Below are positions 8,137 to 16,556 of a stretch of DNA of 64,000 nucleotides, one piece after another. Position 1 is the stretch's first letter; the number at the start of each line of letters is the position of its first letter. The stretch comes from Candidatus Uabimicrobium amorphum (GTDB taxonomy: Bacteria; Planctomycetota; Uabimicrobiia; Uabimicrobiales; Uabimicrobiaceae). Both the position numbers and the translations under genes were made by a program. The notes beneath the pieces are model-generated. The model was not told where the DNA came from. It was given only the letters and a program-made list of their open reading frames with translations, and made no database searches. The stretch covers positions 5,904,501-5,968,500 of the forward strand of contig NZ_AP019860.1 of the NCBI RefSeq assembly GCF_009002475.1. The letters are read 5' to 3'.

Positions 8137-9293
8137 AGCCGAAGAGAGTATCTCCTTCCCTTACCATGCTGGGAACCAAAGCGCGTTTACACTATGAACC
8201 CAAAGGAGTTGTTTTAATCATTTCTCCTTGGAATTATCCGATCAACTTAACCTTAGGCCCTCTAGTCTCTGCCATTGCCGCTGGAAATACCGTGGTTTTA
8301 AAACCTTCGGAGCTAACGCCGAACATATCGGCATTTATCAAAAGTTTTATCGCCGATATTTTTGAGGAAAAACAAGTCGCTGTTGTCGAAGGAGGTGTCG
8401 AGGTATCGACGGAACTCCTAGAGCAACCATTTCATCATATTTTCTTCACCGGAAGTCCGATGGTGGGAAAAATTATCATGGCGGCGGCGGCCAAAAATTT
8501 GGCTTCGGTAACGCTAGAATTGGGCGGGAAATCTCCGGTAATTGTCGATGAAACGGCAAGTGTTAAAAGTGCTGCACAAAGCATTATGTGGGGGAAAGTT
8601 ACCAATAACGGACAGACATGTATTGCACCCGATTATATTTTCGTGCAGAAAAACAAAAAGCAGCAATTGATTGATGAATTGAAGTCGGCGGTAAGTACTT
8701 TTTTCGGGCAAGATGCTTTGGAAAAAAATCAGGACTATTGCCGTATTGTCAATGATCGACACTTCAAACGCGTCAAACATTTGATTGATGAATCGGTTAG
8801 CGAAGGGGCTAAGTTAGAATGTGGCGGCGAAACAAATGACGAAGACAACTTTATCGCTCCCACCGTTCTGTCCGAAGTCAACTCAAACCATGCCGTAATG
8901 TTAGAAGAAATATTTGGTCCGGTGCTACCGATTATGGAATATGAAGACATCAAAGAAGTGGTTCAATATATCAACACAAATCATAAACCGCTGGCGATGT
9001 ATATTTTCAGCAATAACAAATCGCAAATAAAAAATCTCATCGCACAAACCACTGCTGGAGGTACGGTGGTAAACAACACCATGATTCATTTTTCCCATGC
9101 AAATCTCCCATTTGGTGGAGTAAACAACAGCGGTGTGGGAAGTAGCCACGGCGAGTTTGGCTTCAAGGCCTTTTCTCATGAACGTGCAGTTTTATACCAG
9201 TCAAAGCTATTTAACTTGTCGCGTTTGTTTCTACCCCCCTATACTTCGACGCGAAGAAAACTACTGCAACTGACAATGAAATACTTTACCTAG
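8133..9293 (+). CDS. Aldehyde dehydrogenase, NAD(P)-binding and catalytic part
   Basis: The 386 residues hold nearly all of a class 3-type aldehyde dehydrogenase, which oxidises fatty or aromatic aldehydes to acids. S-P-W-N-Y-P-I-N forms the cofactor loop, L-K-P-S-E-L-T-P follows, L-E-L-G-G-K-S-P (about 128-135) carries the general-base Glu, and N-G-Q-T-C-I-A-P (about 159-166) carries the catalytic Cys. E-E-I-F-G-P-V-L-P and P-F-G-G-V-N-N-S-G are also intact. The C terminus has the hydrophobic tail seen in membrane-associated members. Selection seems to have kept the active site, which argues against old decay. It starts inside the stop of the N-terminal part (ATGA overlap). Confidence 0.85.
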   Translation: MKPKRVSPSLTMLGTKARLHYEPKGVVLIISPWNYPINLTLGPLVSAIAAGNTVVLKPSELTPNISAFIKSFIADIFEEKQVAVVEGGVEVSTELLEQPFHHIFFTGSPMVGKIIMAAAAKNLASVTLELGGKSPVIVDETASVKSAAQSIMWGKVTNNGQTCIAPDYIFVQKNKKQQLIDELKSAVSTFFGQDALEKNQDYCRIVNDRHFKRVKHLIDESVSEGAKLECGGETNDEDNFIAPTVLSEVNSNHAVMLEEIFGPVLPIMEYEDIKEVVQYINTNHKPLAMYIFSNNKSQIKNLIAQTTAGGTVVNNTMIHFSHANLPFGGVNNSGVGSSHGEFGFKAFSHERAVLYQSKLFNLSRLFLPPYTSTRRKLLQLTMKYFT

Positions 9294-9326
9294 GTTATTG
9301 CGACAAACTTTGAAGAGGAGACACAC

Positions 9327-10289
9327 ATGGCTCACCAACATCACGGACACTGTCACCACCATCATCCGGATTTAAAAGGCAAAAAGCTAATGCTATCTAT
9401 TCTTCTCAATACCGCGATTACTCTATCGCAGATAGTGGGAGGAATTATTTCGGGAAGTTTGTCGCTCATTTCCGATGCGTTGCATAACTTAAGCGATGTT
9501 ATTTCTTTAGCCTTAAGTTATGTGGCCAACCGTCTGACTCAAAGAGAATATACTCACGAAACTACCTATGGTTACAAACGTGCTGAAATTATGGCCGCGT
9601 TTATCAACGCAGTTATTCTCATTGGTGTTGCACTTTTTCTTGTGAAAGAGGCTTTTGAGCGTTTGTACGATCCTATTGTTATTGATTCTACATGGGTAAT
9701 TGTTTTGGCCATTCTAGGGATTGCGGTAAACGGCGGAAGTGTTTTGCTGTTGCGTAAAGAGGCAAAAGACAATATGAATATCGAGGCCGCTTCTCTGCAC
9801 CTATTCTTTGATATGGTCACTTCTGTAGCGGTGTTGCTAGGAGGGGTTGCTATTTACACCATGCAAGTCTACTGGGTAGATAGTGTACTCTCCGTGTTGA
9901 TCGCTATTTATTTGGTATACTCTTCCCTAGGACTTGTGATAAGAACACTTAAAATACTCATGCAATTCGCTCCACAAGGTATTGACCTTAACGAGATACA
10001 ACAACAAATTTGCAAACTACCGGCCATTGCGAGCATTCATCATTTCCACTTATGGCAACTTAACGATCAGGAAATACATTGTGAAGCACGTGTTGATTTT
10101 GAAGAAGATTTAAAACTTAGCGAAGTTTGCAAGCATATCCGTGAAGTGGAAAATATATTGCGTGATGAATTTAATATCCACCATGTTACTTTGCAGGCGG
10201 AGTATGGTTGTACGAATAATAAGGCTCTTGTTTTTGATGAGCGTAAGCACTCACATACACATGCACATTCGCACTCACATACGCATTAG
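9327..10289 (+). CDS. CDF-family zinc/divalent cation exporter, CzcD-like
   Basis: This is a proton-coupled cation diffusion facilitator that exports Zn2+ and related ions across the inner membrane. The 320 residues hold six predicted helices. The transport-site motifs are present: S-D-A-L-H-N-L-S-D in helix 2 and S-L-H-L-F-F-D in helix 5, giving the two His and two Asp ligands of the Zn-preferring group. The cytoplasmic C-terminal domain is followed by a His-rich tail, and the N terminus is also His-rich (H-H-G-H-C-H-H-H-H), as expected for metal capture. Ribosome-binding site GAGGAG is well spaced. No metal-regulated operator was recognised. Confidence 0.94.
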   Translation: MAHQHHGHCHHHHPDLKGKKLMLSILLNTAITLSQIVGGIISGSLSLISDALHNLSDVISLALSYVANRLTQREYTHETTYGYKRAEIMAAFINAVILIGVALFLVKEAFERLYDPIVIDSTWVIVLAILGIAVNGGSVLLLRKEAKDNMNIEAASLHLFFDMVTSVAVLLGGVAIYTMQVYWVDSVLSVLIAIYLVYSSLGLVIRTLKILMQFAPQGIDLNEIQQQICKLPAIASIHHFHLWQLNDQEIHCEARVDFEEDLKLSEVCKHIREVENILRDEFNIHHVTLQAEYGCTNNKALVFDERKHSHTHAHSHSHTH

Positions 10290-10300
10290 GTTGAATTTAT

Positions 10301-12481
10301 ATGGACGAACATCGATTACCAGATTCTTTTATTGAAAATGTAAAAACACGATCCTTACAAGAAATGTCTCCGCGTCAAGCCACAATACGTAGTTATCGTA
10401 TTATGCAAGAGCTCGGTAGTGGTGCTATGGGAAACGTTTATCAAGCGATTGATACGCGGTCGAATAAAGTTGTTGCTATTAAAAGTATAAGATCATCTGG
10501 AAACCAGTCTCATCGCGATCGTTTTATACGTGAATATAAACTTCTTTCTATCATCAACCATGAAAACCTCATACGTGCATATGAGTTTTTTGAAGAAAAT
10601 GGTTACCTGCATATGATTATTGAATATGTAGAGGGAGCGTCGCTGGAAGAGACACTTTTGAAAAAAGCTCCTCTAAATCTTAGTGACAAACTCGCCATTG
10701 CCAATAAAATTTGTCGTGGAATCGAAGTTCTAAATACCGCGGGTATCATACATCGCGATATAAAACCGGCAAATATAATGATCAATAGTGCCAAAGGTCT
10801 TACCAAGATACTGGATCTTGGTATCGGTAAAAATATAAAACAGATGGGCGAAAATCATCTGACTCTCGACGGACAGGTGTTGGGGACGGCGATGTATCTT
10901 AGTCCTGAGCAAACAAAAGGCAAAATTACCGCCACAAGTGATATCTTTTCTGTGGGGACTGTTCTTTATCAACTTTTCACAGATACTTGTCATTCGCCTT
11001 TTGACCGTAAAGGGATTTTTGAATGCTTTTTTGCCATCAATTCGTTTTCCCCTCTTGAAATTAAAGATGCTGTGCACTTAGAGCCAAGGTGGCTGTATGA
11101 AGAAGTCTCCCGTGTTGTCGCAAAAGCTATGGAGAAAGACTCTAATTGTCGATGGCAAAGCGCTGGACAGATGGCGCATATATTTGAAGAGTTGCACCAA
11201 AAATTACAGCATGCCACACAGAGAATGAGTAGTTTTCATATTACCGCGGTAAATCCACAGTTACTTCACTCCCTACACGCGGTGAAAATAAAAGTTCGCG
11301 ATAGTGATCTTGTGACGCGTTATGTTCCGCAAATGGACTCTCCACCTGCGACAAAAACAAGTACACACACTACGCGTAGGCGATTGAATAAATATAAAGA
11401 TCAACAGAAACCTAAATCCAATTATGCGGCATGGATGATCGCCCTACTAAGTGGTGCTTTCATCGGAGTTATCCTAATGTTCGTTGTGCAAAATTTTGCA
11501 GCGCTTGGCAATGAGGAGAAGCAAAATACTACGAGGAGTGCCTCTGTTAAAATCGAAACGCAAACTAAGATGCCCTTGCCTGCAAAAATATGGGACAAAT
11601 GTTGGAATGAGAAACAAAAATATTTTGATTTCACTCAATTAGTGTGGAAAAACCTAAGACATCCTCAGCAAGTACAATACGCAGGAGAATACCAAAAATG
11701 GTATGCACAGCAACATAATTTACCTGTAGAGAAAGATTTTGTTTTACGCCGTGTGAACATGCGAATGATGCTGATACCTCCAGGGCTATTTTTTATGGGA
11801 TCTCCTTATTTTGAAAGAGGAAGAAGTAATCAAGAACAACAACATAAAGTCCTGATTAGTAAATGTTTTTGGCTGGGTAAATACGAGGTGACATGCGAAC
11901 AATGGAAGGATGTCACGGGAGAAAATCCTCTACAGCAAGACTTACGAGTCCACCGACAACATCCGATTGTCTTTGTTTCATATGAAGATATTCGCCGTAA
12001 ATTGTTGCCAAAATTGGGAAAAAGTTTTCATTTGCCCACTGAGGCACAGTGGGAATACTCTTGTCGCGCAGGTACTACTTCCATTTTTTATTGGGGAAAC
12101 GATATTGGCCTGGTCGGTAAACATGCAAATCTTGCCGATCAATTACTCAGCCAAATATCGTTTCGCATTCAACAAAGAGTGAGTGACGGATTTTATCTTT
12201 TAGCTCCCGTGGGTAGTTTGGGGCAAAATCCTTTTTTACTCCATGATATGATGGGCAATGTTTGGGAGTGGAATCGCGATTATTACGGACCGTACCAGCA
12301 GCTAAATCAAGTGCAAAAAGATCCACTAATGACGAAAGGATACTTGATTTCCATCCGCAGTGGGAGCTGGAGTCTGGTTCAGGAATCTTTAATGCGTAGC
12401 GCTTCGCGTCGCGGTTTTCATCCCTCTAAGCGTGTTGATTTTGTCGGGCTGCGCTTGATGCGCCGTTGTGACGAAAAATAA
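10301..12481 (+). CDS. Ser/Thr protein kinase fused to an FGE/SUMF1-like domain
   Basis: This is a Hanks-type kinase (about 30-290) with A-I-K-S-I, I-H-R-D-I-K-P-A-N-I-M and activation segment G-T-A-M-Y-L-S-P-E-Q. The Mg-binding motif is D-L-G rather than D-F-G. A single helix at about 376-396 follows, then an extracytoplasmic formylglycine-generating-enzyme-like domain (about 485-724) with I-P-P-G-x-F-x-M-G-S-P, L-P-T-E-A-Q-W-E-Y-S-C-R-A-G, M-M-G-N-V-W-E-W and F-V-G-L-R-L. In Planctomycetota such domains are widely used as sensor or binding modules and most lack enzyme activity. I do not see the paired Cys of a true FGE oxidase. The gene starts 12 bp after the CDF transporter gene. Confidence 0.93.
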   Translation: MDEHRLPDSFIENVKTRSLQEMSPRQATIRSYRIMQELGSGAMGNVYQAIDTRSNKVVAIKSIRSSGNQSHRDRFIREYKLLSIINHENLIRAYEFFEENGYLHMIIEYVEGASLEETLLKKAPLNLSDKLAIANKICRGIEVLNTAGIIHRDIKPANIMINSAKGLTKILDLGIGKNIKQMGENHLTLDGQVLGTAMYLSPEQTKGKITATSDIFSVGTVLYQLFTDTCHSPFDRKGIFECFFAINSFSPLEIKDAVHLEPRWLYEEVSRVVAKAMEKDSNCRWQSAGQMAHIFEELHQKLQHATQRMSSFHITAVNPQLLHSLHAVKIKVRDSDLVTRYVPQMDSPPATKTSTHTTRRRLNKYKDQQKPKSNYAAWMIALLSGAFIGVILMFVVQNFAALGNEEKQNTTRSASVKIETQTKMPLPAKIWDKCWNEKQKYFDFTQLVWKNLRHPQQVQYAGEYQKWYAQQHNLPVEKDFVLRRVNMRMMLIPPGLFFMGSPYFERGRSNQEQQHKVLISKCFWLGKYEVTCEQWKDVTGENPLQQDLRVHRQHPIVFVSYEDIRRKLLPKLGKSFHLPTEAQWEYSCRAGTTSIFYWGNDIGLVGKHANLADQLLSQISFRIQQRVSDGFYLLAPVGSLGQNPFLLHDMMGNVWEWNRDYYGPYQQLNQVQKDPLMTKGYLISIRSGSWSLVQESLMRSASRRGFHPSKRVDFVGLRLMRRCDEK

Positions 12482-12504
12482 TTTGGGTTTTCTTTTTCGA
12501 GTGA

Positions 12505-14601
12505 ATGAATATGTCGATTAAATATATCATTGCAATTATCATTCTTTTTGTGGCGTATTATAAAAATTGGCGACATGTTTTTGCCTTTGGTGTTTCTCTC
12601 GGTTTGTTAATGTCGCTCCCGGTTATAAAAGAATTTATCATACCAACAAGAGGAGTTCTGGGTGCGGTCTATGCGGCGATGCTAATGGCCAATTTTGCGC
12701 ATATTATACTTGTTGCCTCCATGCACTATGAAAACCACAGACTGTCAGGTTTATTTGCCAAGTTGACTTGGGGAGCTATTAAGGGCGCAGTGGTTGTCAC
12801 GATTTTTTTTACCCTAGTCACTTTCGTTTTATCGGGGCTCGTGTACATTTTTTGGCCACATTCATGGCGGAAAATCGCAGAGAATTGTACCTTGGTTTTG
12901 TTGATGGGAGTAAATCTCTGTACCATTTCCTTTTCATTTAGCGTGTTTTTATCTGTGGTGTACGTGGCAGTAGAGATGACCTTTGACTCCAAATCTGGCA
13001 ATCGTTATAAACCGCACAGTGCCATGACCAATGAAAATGTATATAGTAAAAAAACGACCAGAAACGAAAAACGTTACGATTACCACAATTACGAAATCCC
13101 CAATGCGCAAAAACGGTCCTTTTCCGGTCTCTATCAGAAGAAAACCGAAAAAAGTGATGCCTTGGCGGATCATCGCGTTTACGAAGGTTTAACAAAAGAA
13201 AAATTTATTCCAGATTCTTTTAACACGATACCGTTTGCCGCGTTCAAAAAAATAGCGTACTTCGTATTTGGAGTGGTGGCGTTGTTTTCCATCCTATTTC
13301 GCGGAGGCAAGCTCGATTTGTTTGACTCTAGCAAAAAGCGAGGAAATACCCAATATGTAGAGAGTCTACAAGAAGACTATGAGCGCTTGGTTGTGAAGGA
13401 AAGCAGTGATTTGCAAAGGAATTTACGCAATGCATGTAAAGTTTTGTGGAGTGAAAATGCTTCGTCGCGTGCATTGCAAAATGCTTTAAGTGCTTTGCAA
13501 GAGAACCGTTGTCGTGCAGGCGTCTCTGCTGCCCTAGCATCCTATTATCTTCAAAGAAGACATGAACAAAAGTACCTGATATTGTCTACGATATCTATCT
13601 TGTTAGGCGAAAATGTCACGAGAAAACACAGCAGCGGGGTTGAGTTGTTAACCAAAGAATGGTTGCAAAACAAAAAAGCCGTAAAATACGAAAACATGAC
13701 CTTTGACAGAATATGTTTGACCACACATGTTTTTGCGGAAGTGAATAATATTCGTGCTTCTTTCTACGACCATAAAGCATATTCTTGTCTTTTTTTGCTA
13801 CCGGTAACGCAACAGCCTATAGCACAGCAACCTGTAGCTCAACAGCCCATAGTGGTGAATAAACGCAGTGGTAAACGCCGTGCAAGCCGTCCACGCCGTC
13901 CTTATCGTAGACAAACACATAAAAAAATAGATCGTGCGATCTTGCCATTTTTGTGGAAAACATTGAACAGTCCGCGGTTATTCCCTGTTGCATTGTTGTG
14001 TTTAATCGAATATAGCAAAAAACCACAGGTTGATTTATTGGCGATCGCCCACAATGAAAACTCTACGGAAATGCAACGGGTTGTTGCGTCCATTTTACAC
14101 TGGAAACATTCGCAAAAAATAGATAGCCAAATGCTCATTGACATACTGAACAATACCAATAATTCGCATTTACAACATGTCATATTGATGTGCTTGGGGG
14201 CAAGCTCTGATTCACTGTCTATTGATGTGGTGAGTAAATATATCACCCATACCAACGACTCTGTTCGGCGTGGAGCGGCATATGCGAGTTTGCAACACAA
14301 ATCACCGGAGAATCTACATTTATATTTGCAAACAACAGCATACCAAAAGCAAGATTTTATCTATGCGGAAGCTTTACATAAAATTGACCGCAAACGCGCC
14401 GAGAAACTTTTGATAAACAAACTAAAAGAAGCGATTGCTGATCAAAAACAAAGTGAAATGAGATATCTATATATTGCCTTGCAAAAGTGGGTAGGAAAAA
14501 AGAAATTGAATAGCATTGAACGTCGTCGAGCGCGACGTTTAAGTGTTGAAAAGAGCGCCCGAGAATTGATCCGTGCGTGGGAAAAAGAGAACGCAGAATA
14601 A
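12505..14601 (+). CDS. Membrane protein with HEAT-like C-terminal repeats
   Basis: The protein has 698 residues and I do not recognise a family. Four or five helices lie in the first 150 residues (for example I-I-A-I-I-I-L-F-V-A-Y-Y, and a long hydrophobic run near 92-115) and one more at about 238-258. A charged region follows. Near 433-450 there is a Q-Q-P-I-A-Q-Q-P-V-A-Q-Q-P repeat, then a strongly basic stretch rich in R-R-P. The C-terminal 230 residues are helical with HEAT-repeat-like spacing (L-P-V-A-L-L-C-L-I, V-I-L-M-C-L-G-A, S-V-R-R-G-A-A-Y-A-S-L). It follows the kinase by 23 bp and may be its partner. A second ATG two codons on is an alternative start. Confidence 0.75.
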   Translation: MNMSIKYIIAIIILFVAYYKNWRHVFAFGVSLGLLMSLPVIKEFIIPTRGVLGAVYAAMLMANFAHIILVASMHYENHRLSGLFAKLTWGAIKGAVVVTIFFTLVTFVLSGLVYIFWPHSWRKIAENCTLVLLMGVNLCTISFSFSVFLSVVYVAVEMTFDSKSGNRYKPHSAMTNENVYSKKTTRNEKRYDYHNYEIPNAQKRSFSGLYQKKTEKSDALADHRVYEGLTKEKFIPDSFNTIPFAAFKKIAYFVFGVVALFSILFRGGKLDLFDSSKKRGNTQYVESLQEDYERLVVKESSDLQRNLRNACKVLWSENASSRALQNALSALQENRCRAGVSAALASYYLQRRHEQKYLILSTISILLGENVTRKHSSGVELLTKEWLQNKKAVKYENMTFDRICLTTHVFAEVNNIRASFYDHKAYSCLFLLPVTQQPIAQQPVAQQPIVVNKRSGKRRASRPRRPYRRQTHKKIDRAILPFLWKTLNSPRLFPVALLCLIEYSKKPQVDLLAIAHNENSTEMQRVVASILHWKHSQKIDSQMLIDILNNTNNSHLQHVILMCLGASSDSLSIDVVSKYITHTNDSVRRGAAYASLQHKSPENLHLYLQTTAYQKQDFIYAEALHKIDRKRAEKLLINKLKEAIADQKQSEMRYLYIALQKWVGKKKLNSIERRRARRLSVEKSARELIRAWEKENAE

Positions 14602-14665
14602 TGGTAAACCCTCGAAAAAGACAACCCCTTTCACTCTCCTTTTGCGATGTATACAGTTTGTTTTC

Positions 14666-14695
14666 TTTACTTTTAGTCGTTGATTTGGTTATACT
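14666..14695 (+). promoter_or_regulatory. Possible promoter for the secreted peptidase gene
   Basis: TTTACT (14666-14671) and TATACT (14690-14695) are 18 bp apart, 46 bp upstream of the chosen ATG. The -10 match is strong and the -35 match is moderate. Confidence 0.35.
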
Positions 14696-14740
14696 TAAAT
14701 AAAATTGGCAGAAAATATATTCTATTTTTCTGAGGGTAAA

Positions 14741-16429
14741 ATGAGAAATATAATGATGACCATTATGGTCACCTTCACCGGTATAATGAGCAGTATCACA
14801 GCCCAAGAGTGTTGTGGTGTTGCCGAAGATTTCAGTGTTGTCGCAGATGAAAATTTAGTGGATGTATTTGCGATTGGCAATGAACACGATATCCGTTTAT
14901 ATATACCTCCGCTGGCCAAAGAGGTTGGAAAAGAGACTCTTTTATTCAGGGGTTCTGGTTTACAAGGTTTTGTGAGTAATAAATCGCGATCTATACTCGC
15001 TGTGATGGAAAAAGAACATGTGAACTTGGTGAACAGTTCTGGAAAAATAATTCAACGAGGAATTGTTGGGCCGACAACAGCACTTGCATTTGACGAAGGT
15101 GAATTTGCTTTGCTGTCCAGTGACAAGGGAATGTTGTTCATTGATGAACACGGCGAACGCCGCGGACATGTGATGATTTCTGGTAAATTAAACGCTTGCG
15201 GTGTTGGCAAAGGACTGTTTGCGGTTACTAGCGTTGACGGCCACGTGTATTTTTTCAAAAATCCTAGTGGCAAAGATTTGTCTTTGCCCGGAAAGAAAAG
15301 TGCGCACGATACAACTCTACAATCACTCGTTTATCGCGAAGGAGAAACCAGCGAAATTTCTCTCGCGGTCCGCAAAATTTTTGTCGGAGTTGGCGCAAAA
15401 GATGTGATTTGGGGCGATGGTGTATTTGTCGTGACAAATCCTCAAAACAACTCGGTTTCGGTGTTTAATGACGCTGGTTTTCCTATTGATTTGAATTCAG
15501 CGCAAATAGTCGCAGAAGGTGGAAATAGAATATACACCGAAAGTAAACTTTCACAGGGACTTGCCTACGGCGCTGGTTCTTTTGTTGTGGCAAACGCCGA
15601 AACCGGTGTGAGTATTTTGAGAAAAGGCGAGGCAATTCAACACGTTGCACTATTAGATTCCTTGGGAAACAAAGGTCTCAACACTAAAGCGGTGAGTTTT
15701 TGTACAAATGCGCAAGGTCAAGGTGTCTTTGCCATTGTCATGTCCAATAGCCGCGTTTTTTTTATGTCGGCAGACGGCACTATTCTCGGAAGTAGAGAAA
15801 CCGTCAAAAATCCGAAAAATATCGCGGCATTTAAAGTGCACAAACAAGTGTTACATGTTCCCGCATCTGTTCGAGCAAACACATTCGAGAATGCCATTCG
15901 TCAACTTGGTGGTAGTGCCGTGAAATCGACCATGTTTCCGAAAACAGTGGATGGATTTCAAATGTATCTCGACGCCGTGGGGGTTAGGTATTTTTCAGCA
16001 AGAGAAATGACCCGACCAAATCACCCAGATAAAGCCAAGCAGTGTGGTTTTGACAATTTTTTACCACCACACGAAGATTGGCCAAAGGGCGCTGCTCTTG
16101 CTCTGTTGGCAGATAAAATGCGTGCCCTAGTCAATGAGCCAGTGAAAATGCGTAATTGGTGGCGACCTTCGTGCTACAACTCCAAAGTGGGTGGTGCGAA
16201 AGGAAGTGACCACGTACAAGCCTTCGCTGTGGATTTGGACTTCAGGTCTGCACAAAGTCGTGCAAAGGCCCAAGCTTATTTGTGTCAAAATTACTGGAGC
16301 GGTGATTTGCAACTGTCCGTAGGACTTGGTGGTGTCACCATTCACTTGGGAATACTATCTCCTAAAGGAAAACGCAGTTGGAAATACAGCAGTTATACCA
16401 AATTACCCAATTCGGGAAATTGCTGGTAA
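14741..16429 (+). CDS. Secreted beta-propeller-like protein with M15-type peptidase domain
   Basis: I chose the ATG at 14741 because it has GAGGG at proper spacing and opens a signal peptide; the frame is open further upstream to a TTG at 14705. The mature N-terminal 330 residues are beta-rich with irregular propeller-like repeats (alternating G-x-F-A-V and V-F-x-D strands). The last 150 residues resemble VanY/M15 D,D-carboxypeptidases that trim peptidoglycan: G-S-D-H-V-Q-A-F-A-V-D-L-D (His about 490, Asp about 497) supplies two zinc ligands and T-I-H-L-G-I (about 533) the third. The W-R-P-S-C-Y-N motif fits the family. The pairing of the two parts is unusual. Confidence 0.8.
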   Translation: MRNIMMTIMVTFTGIMSSITAQECCGVAEDFSVVADENLVDVFAIGNEHDIRLYIPPLAKEVGKETLLFRGSGLQGFVSNKSRSILAVMEKEHVNLVNSSGKIIQRGIVGPTTALAFDEGEFALLSSDKGMLFIDEHGERRGHVMISGKLNACGVGKGLFAVTSVDGHVYFFKNPSGKDLSLPGKKSAHDTTLQSLVYREGETSEISLAVRKIFVGVGAKDVIWGDGVFVVTNPQNNSVSVFNDAGFPIDLNSAQIVAEGGNRIYTESKLSQGLAYGAGSFVVANAETGVSILRKGEAIQHVALLDSLGNKGLNTKAVSFCTNAQGQGVFAIVMSNSRVFFMSADGTILGSRETVKNPKNIAAFKVHKQVLHVPASVRANTFENAIRQLGGSAVKSTMFPKTVDGFQMYLDAVGVRYFSAREMTRPNHPDKAKQCGFDNFLPPHEDWPKGAALALLADKMRALVNEPVKMRNWWRPSCYNSKVGGAKGSDHVQAFAVDLDFRSAQSRAKAQAYLCQNYWSGDLQLSVGLGGVTIHLGILSPKGKRSWKYSSYTKLPNSGNCW

Positions 16430-16466
16430 CCAACCAGTGTCGTTTTGTTTCACGATTGAAATGTAG

Positions 16467-16487
16467 GGGCGGACCTTGTGTCCGCCC
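16467..16487. repeat. Perfect palindrome, REP-like
   Basis: GGGCGGAC and GTCCGCCC form a perfect 8-bp stem around CTTGT. The context GTAGGGGCGGACCTTGTGTCC is GC-rich in an otherwise AT-rich gap and resembles a palindromic repeat type scattered in many bacterial genomes. It lies 37 bp after the peptidase gene and may help end its transcript. Confidence 0.55.
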
Positions 16488-16509
16488 GTCTTGTAAATAC
16501 AGTTAGGCA

Positions 16510-16539
16510 AGCGTTTCTAACGCTAATTAGCGCTTTTTT
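16510..16539 (+). terminator. Hairpin plus T tract just before the first GCTF gene
   Basis: AGCGTT/AACGCT can form a short stem, followed by the GCTAATTAGC palindrome and six T. It ends only a few bases before the ribosome-binding site GGAGG of the next gene, so it may act as a terminator or as a leader attenuator. Confidence 0.4.
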
Positions 16540-16556
16540 CGTGGAGGAAAATAGCA

